Position numbers and translations under genes: made by a program
Assembly (NCBI RefSeq): GCF_000311785.1
Contig: NZ_HE978536.1
Coordinates: forward strand, 54,287 to 118,286
DNA: 64,000 bases
Source of the DNA: Brevibacillus massiliensis
GTDB taxonomy: Bacteria > Bacillota > Bacilli > Brevibacillales > Brevibacillaceae
Direction of reading: 5' to 3'
Part shown: positions 61,419 through 64,000 of the stretch, piece by piece
Numbering within the stretch: the stretch's first letter is position 1
Layout of the letters: each line of letters begins with the position of its first letter
The notes under the pieces: generated by a model
Told to the model about the DNA's origin: nothing
Database searches by the model: none
The model's input: only the letters and a program-made list of their open reading frames with translations

Positions 61419-61916
61419 TTATTCGATCAGAAGCAAATTTTCAATTGAGATTTTATCCTCTGACTTCTTGCCATCCGGCGTTGTCCAACCGGCATGGGCG
61501 AAGGAGCCCTGGACCATCTCGCGGATCGCACGTTCATCCAAGCCTCTGGCATCGAAGATAACGTAGTGCTCCGACACCGCGAAATCTTCCTGGCCCACGT
61601 TATTCTGCTCGAACGATCCAGCGCTGGCTGATCTGATCCGGTCGTAGTGGTCCACCTGGTAAACGAGGTTGGGCACTGTGATGTGCCGCTCTTTCATCCT
61701 CTTCGACTCATCGATCCTGATCATGACATAGAGCTTTTTGAAATCGTCGGCAGCCGCATCTGTATTTTTGATCTCCGCAATTTCATCCGGGGTGATGTTC
61801 GTTACTTTCACCTGCACCGTGACCGTCGGGTATTTTGTGACGCAGCCCGGCACCACGATTGCCAGAGTGGCAAGGATCAGCAGAAACAAGAAATGCCTTG
61901 TCTTTTTATCGCTCAT
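61419..61916 (-). CDS. Small lipoprotein of unknown function
   Basis: 165 residues from ATG 61916 (GGGAGG eight bases upstream). A lipoprotein signal with the lipobox VVPGC ends near residue 24. The mature part has strands TVTVQVKVTNITPDE and YVMIRIDESKRMKE, and continues soluble to the end. The extracytoplasmic location is clear, the role is not. It is divergent from the 85-residue gene. I do not know a family. Confidence 0.65.
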   Translation of the reverse strand: MSDKKTRHFLFLLILATLAIVVPGCVTKYPTVTVQVKVTNITPDEIAEIKNTDAAADDFKKLYVMIRIDESKRMKERHITVPNLVYQVDHYDRIRSASAGSFEQNNVGQEDFAVSEHYVIFDARGLDERAIREMVQGSFAHAGWTTPDGKKSEDKISIENLLLIE

Positions 61917-62034
61917 ACGCCACGCCTCCCTTCTTACTATCATAACCGATACGTCCCGTGCCATCACCCCTGTTCAGGATAGGAAGGCACGCTTTCGGCG
62001 AACCTAAGCGTATCTTTCTACAGGGAGGAAAGCC

Positions 62035-62292
62035 ATGATACCTGAAGATGTCAAACAACTTTTGCACGATATCAGGCTGATCGGCGGCGGTATGAAGCAG
62101 TACGAGCATCCCGATGACTGGCAGCTCATCCGCAACCTCATCGGAGATCAAATGGATGTCGATTTAATGGATGCCACCGCCGACTACTGGGAGCAGATGA
62201 AAAGCTGCCTGGAAAGCGAAAAGGCAAAAGCCCTGGAAAAGGCGGAAAAACGCTACTACCACGGACTCTACTATTACAACCCTTTCGTTTAG
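62035..62292 (+). CDS. Hypothetical 85-residue protein
   Basis: ATG 62035 has GGGAGG upstream at good spacing. The protein is acidic and helical, beginning MIPEDVKQLLHDIRLIGGG. It has a charged coiled-coil-like segment SEKAKALEKAEKRYYHG and ends in a tyrosine-rich YYYNPFV. It is soluble with one cysteine and unrecognised. A strong terminator follows at once, so it is probably monocistronic. Confidence 0.6.
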   Translation: MIPEDVKQLLHDIRLIGGGMKQYEHPDDWQLIRNLIGDQMDVDLMDATADYWEQMKSCLESEKAKALEKAEKRYYHGLYYYNPFV

Positions 62293-62298
62293 TTGAAG

Positions 62299-62340
62299 AC
62301 GGGCCGCGACTGTTTTTTCGTTCGCGGCCCGTTTATCGTT
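62299..62340 (+). terminator. Strong intrinsic terminator after the 85-residue gene
   Basis: ACGGGCCGCGA (62299-62309) and TCGCGGCCCGT (62322-62332) form an 11-base-pair GC-rich stem, followed by TTATCGTTT. The next 160 bases to dctM hold only a loosely self-complementary stretch (about 62395-62460) and no gene. Confidence 0.8.
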
Positions 62341-62500
62341 TATAACCAATACGGCTAGGTCCCGTCATCAGGAAAAATGCGACGAAAAGAGCCGTGGGTG
62401 ACGGCGTTTTGAGTTGCGCAGCGGCGCTTCTCAATCGTTACCTACGGTACGCCGCCCGCCGCCCAATCCATAACATCCTCCTCGATGGTGAGGGGTAAAC

Positions 62501-63772
62501 TCAAGCAAACAAGCTAGGAATGAAAAGTGTTAACTGCGGTACGAATAGAACCAGTAGATAGGCCAAAAGCATGATTCCTACGACATACAGGACATCCGGA
62601 AACGTTTCTTCTATTCGGATTCCGATAATTTTGGCAGATGTGAACAAACCGACAGCCAATGGCGGGGTAACACCGCCAATCGCTAGATTAAGCATCATAA
62701 TAACTCCGAAATGGATAGGGTCCAATCCAATACCCGTTGCAATGGGGAAAAGGATAGGAGTCATAATAATGATAATGGCGATGGTTTCCATAAATGTTCC
62801 TAATATTAGTAGAAGAATGCTTATGAGGATCATAATGATAACCTTGCTGTCAGTCAATCCAGTGATGAAACCTGACAGCATGACGGGAATTTTCTCCATG
62901 GTAAGGATCCAGCCAAAAGGAGCAGCGGTCGAGATAATAAACAAAATGATCGCACTAGTGATGGAGGAACGGGTTATGACCTCTATTAAATCCTTCCACT
63001 TCAATTCCCTGTAAACAAACATCGCCAAAATAAAGGCGTACACAACAGCAACAACGGCAGATTCGGTTGGAGTGAAAACACCCGACATGACTCCACCCAA
63101 GATAATGATGGGCAGCATGATCGGAAGAATCGCTGCGCGAACCGCTGCCGCGCATTCTTTCAAACTAAAGCTAACCCCCGTATCTCCATAGTTTCTTTTT
63201 CGAGAAACCCATATTCCGAAAAGAATAAGAAACAGAGAAGTGAGCAACCCAGGGATAATTCCGCCTAAAAACATGCCTCCGATCGATACACTTGCTGTAA
63301 CACCGAAAACCACCATGGGCATACTTGGCGGAATAATCATTCCAAGTACACCGCCACCCGCTGTAAGGGAAGCGGTAAAACCTTTTCCATAACCTTTTTT
63401 GACCATCTCCGGCTGAATCACTGATCCGATCGCAGCTACGGTTGCCACTCCGGAACCCGAGATAGCGCCGAAAAAGGCGGAAGAGGCAACATTTACCCCT
63501 GCTAGTCCGCCTCGTACAGTCCCGAGAAAGGCATTTGCCAATCGCATCAAGCGTGGTGTTGTTCCGTAGGCCATGAGATCCCCTGCCAAAATAAAGAAAG
63601 GAAGGGCCAGTAAAGGAAATGAATCAATGCCGAAAAACATTTTTTGCATTATAATATTGGGTGATACAGGTCCATTCGCGAACATGAGAAACAGGAAACA
63701 AGAAATTCCAATCGCAAAACCCACCGGAAGCCCCATGATCAGTAATAGAAAAAGCAATGAAAAGATTAACAT
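62501..63772 (-). CDS. dctM: TRAP transporter large permease (DctM)
   Basis: 423 residues with about twelve hydrophobic helices. Family motifs are LLLIMGLPVGFAIGIS at the start, FFGAISGSGVATVAAIGSV and MIIPPSMPMVVFGV. It moves an organic anion (dicarboxylate, sialic acid or similar) using the sodium or proton gradient with a DctQ and a DctP partner. The 7-base overlap with dctQ shows coupling. The DNA is clearly more AT-rich than the operons to the left, a hint of separate origin. Substrate unknown. Confidence 0.92.
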   Translation of the reverse strand: MLIFSLLFLLLIMGLPVGFAIGISCFLFLMFANGPVSPNIIMQKMFFGIDSFPLLALPFFILAGDLMAYGTTPRLMRLANAFLGTVRGGLAGVNVASSAFFGAISGSGVATVAAIGSVIQPEMVKKGYGKGFTASLTAGGGVLGMIIPPSMPMVVFGVTASVSIGGMFLGGIIPGLLTSLFLILFGIWVSRKRNYGDTGVSFSLKECAAAVRAAILPIMLPIIILGGVMSGVFTPTESAVVAVVYAFILAMFVYRELKWKDLIEVITRSSITSAIILFIISTAAPFGWILTMEKIPVMLSGFITGLTDSKVIIMILISILLLILGTFMETIAIIIIMTPILFPIATGIGLDPIHFGVIMMLNLAIGGVTPPLAVGLFTSAKIIGIRIEETFPDVLYVVGIMLLAYLLVLFVPQLTLFIPSLFA

Positions 63773-64000
63773 GCGATCTCCCCTTCTTTCTCAACGTTTT
63801 CAGGGCTTTTCCGAATCATGGAATAGATTTCTGCCAGGTAATAAAGAATCATGATGACACCGGAAATCGGCAAAATTAATTGAATGGCTCCCATGGGAAT
63901 TTCAAGGGCAGTACTCTTCATGATCATGGCCCTCGGAAAGAAATCAATCGCATAATACGTCAAGAAGCCGAGAAAGACGATACACAGAAGGCAATTAAAA
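63766..64000 (-). CDS. dctQ: TRAP transporter small permease (DctQ), partial
   Basis: The C-terminal 77 or so codons of a DctQ-type protein; the frame is open to the window edge, so the 5' end lies outside. Two hydrophobic segments are visible (NCLLCIVFLGFLTYYAIDFF and LILPISGVIMILYYLAEI). IPMGAIQLILPISG is the conserved late part of DctQ. It associates with DctM. The binding protein gene is presumably further right. Confidence 0.85.
   Translation of the reverse strand, partial: FNCLLCIVFLGFLTYYAIDFFPRAMIMKSTALEIPMGAIQLILPISGVIMILYYLAEIYSMIRKSPENVEKEGEIAC

Noticed and set aside
62395-62460. Possible structured RNA or repetitive element before dctM
   Set aside because: Complementary pieces (TTGAG/CTCAA, GGCGT/ACGCC) are short and interrupted; no promoter or T-run supports an RNA gene.
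1-64000. CRISPR arrays, tRNA or rRNA genes, insertion sequences, prophage
   Set aside because: No regularly spaced repeats, cloverleaf-like sequences, transposase or phage structural motifs were found on reading both strands; a scan with dedicated tools would be needed to exclude a cryptic case.

Overview
The window reads as one chromosomal stretch of a Gram-positive Bacillales bacterium, most likely a Paenibacillaceae member such as Brevibacillus. This is inferred from the strong AGGAGG-type ribosome sites, frequent TTG and GTG starts, a catabolite-response (cre) element, a Bacillus-type rhamnose locus and moderately GC-rich DNA. No rRNA, tRNA, CRISPR array, transposase or prophage was seen. 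Genes sit in long co-directional operons.

Layout. (1) 1-5431, minus strand: a Crp/Fnr regulator, a uridine-phosphorylase-like enzyme, a complete ECF transporter (S, T and two ATPases) and a frameshifted, truncated 5'-nucleotidase-like phosphatase. This looks like a nucleoside salvage operon. (2) 5510-6698: an orphan amino-acid-type binding lipoprotein and a 64-residue protein. (3) 6801-17316, module 1: a D-aminopeptidase (DppA) divergent from an operon holding an asparaginase_II-family enzyme, a five-gene Opp/Dpp transporter, a degenerate AAA+ regulator and a DmpA-type aminopeptidase. (4) 17384-23437: RecQ, a HAD phosphatase, an LD-carboxypeptidase, and a LysR regulator divergent from cidAB/lrgAB-like genes. 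(5) 23456-34374, module 2: a sigma-54 promoter drives a second five-gene Opp/Dpp transporter, a second asparaginase_II enzyme and a secreted cyanophycinase-like peptidase. The intact sigma-54 activator is divergent. (6) 34867-39420: a sulfate assimilation operon (sulfite reductase, small protein, cysH, sat, cysC). (7) 39530-42973: a methyltransferase pseudogene, a PhzF-like protein with a divergent LysR regulator, and an aldo/keto reductase. (8) 43213-55664: an L-rhamnose operon of nine genes with a sigma-A promoter and downstream cre, plus its DeoR regulator. (9) 55732-60137: a HAD phosphatase and a three-subunit xanthine-dehydrogenase-type molybdenum hydroxylase. (10) 60200-64000: small uncharacterised genes, then part of a TRAP transporter in visibly more AT-rich DNA.

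The most interesting content is the pair of related modules (3) and (5). Each combines a peptide importer, an asparaginase_II enzyme, an AAA+ regulator with a winged-helix rather than Fis-type C-terminus, and a peptidase of a class acting on unusual peptide bonds (DppA, DmpA, cyanophycinase). In both, a hairpin separates oppA from oppB. I infer a paired system for capturing and hydrolysing isoaspartyl, D- or beta-linked peptides. Module 2 carries a near-perfect -24/-12 promoter and an upstream inverted repeat. Its OppC-type permease contains an inserted region of about 235 residues that resembles bacterial Ig-like (Big_2) domains. Starts were chosen by reading ribosome sites; no database search was possible, so all family names rest on recognised motifs and length.
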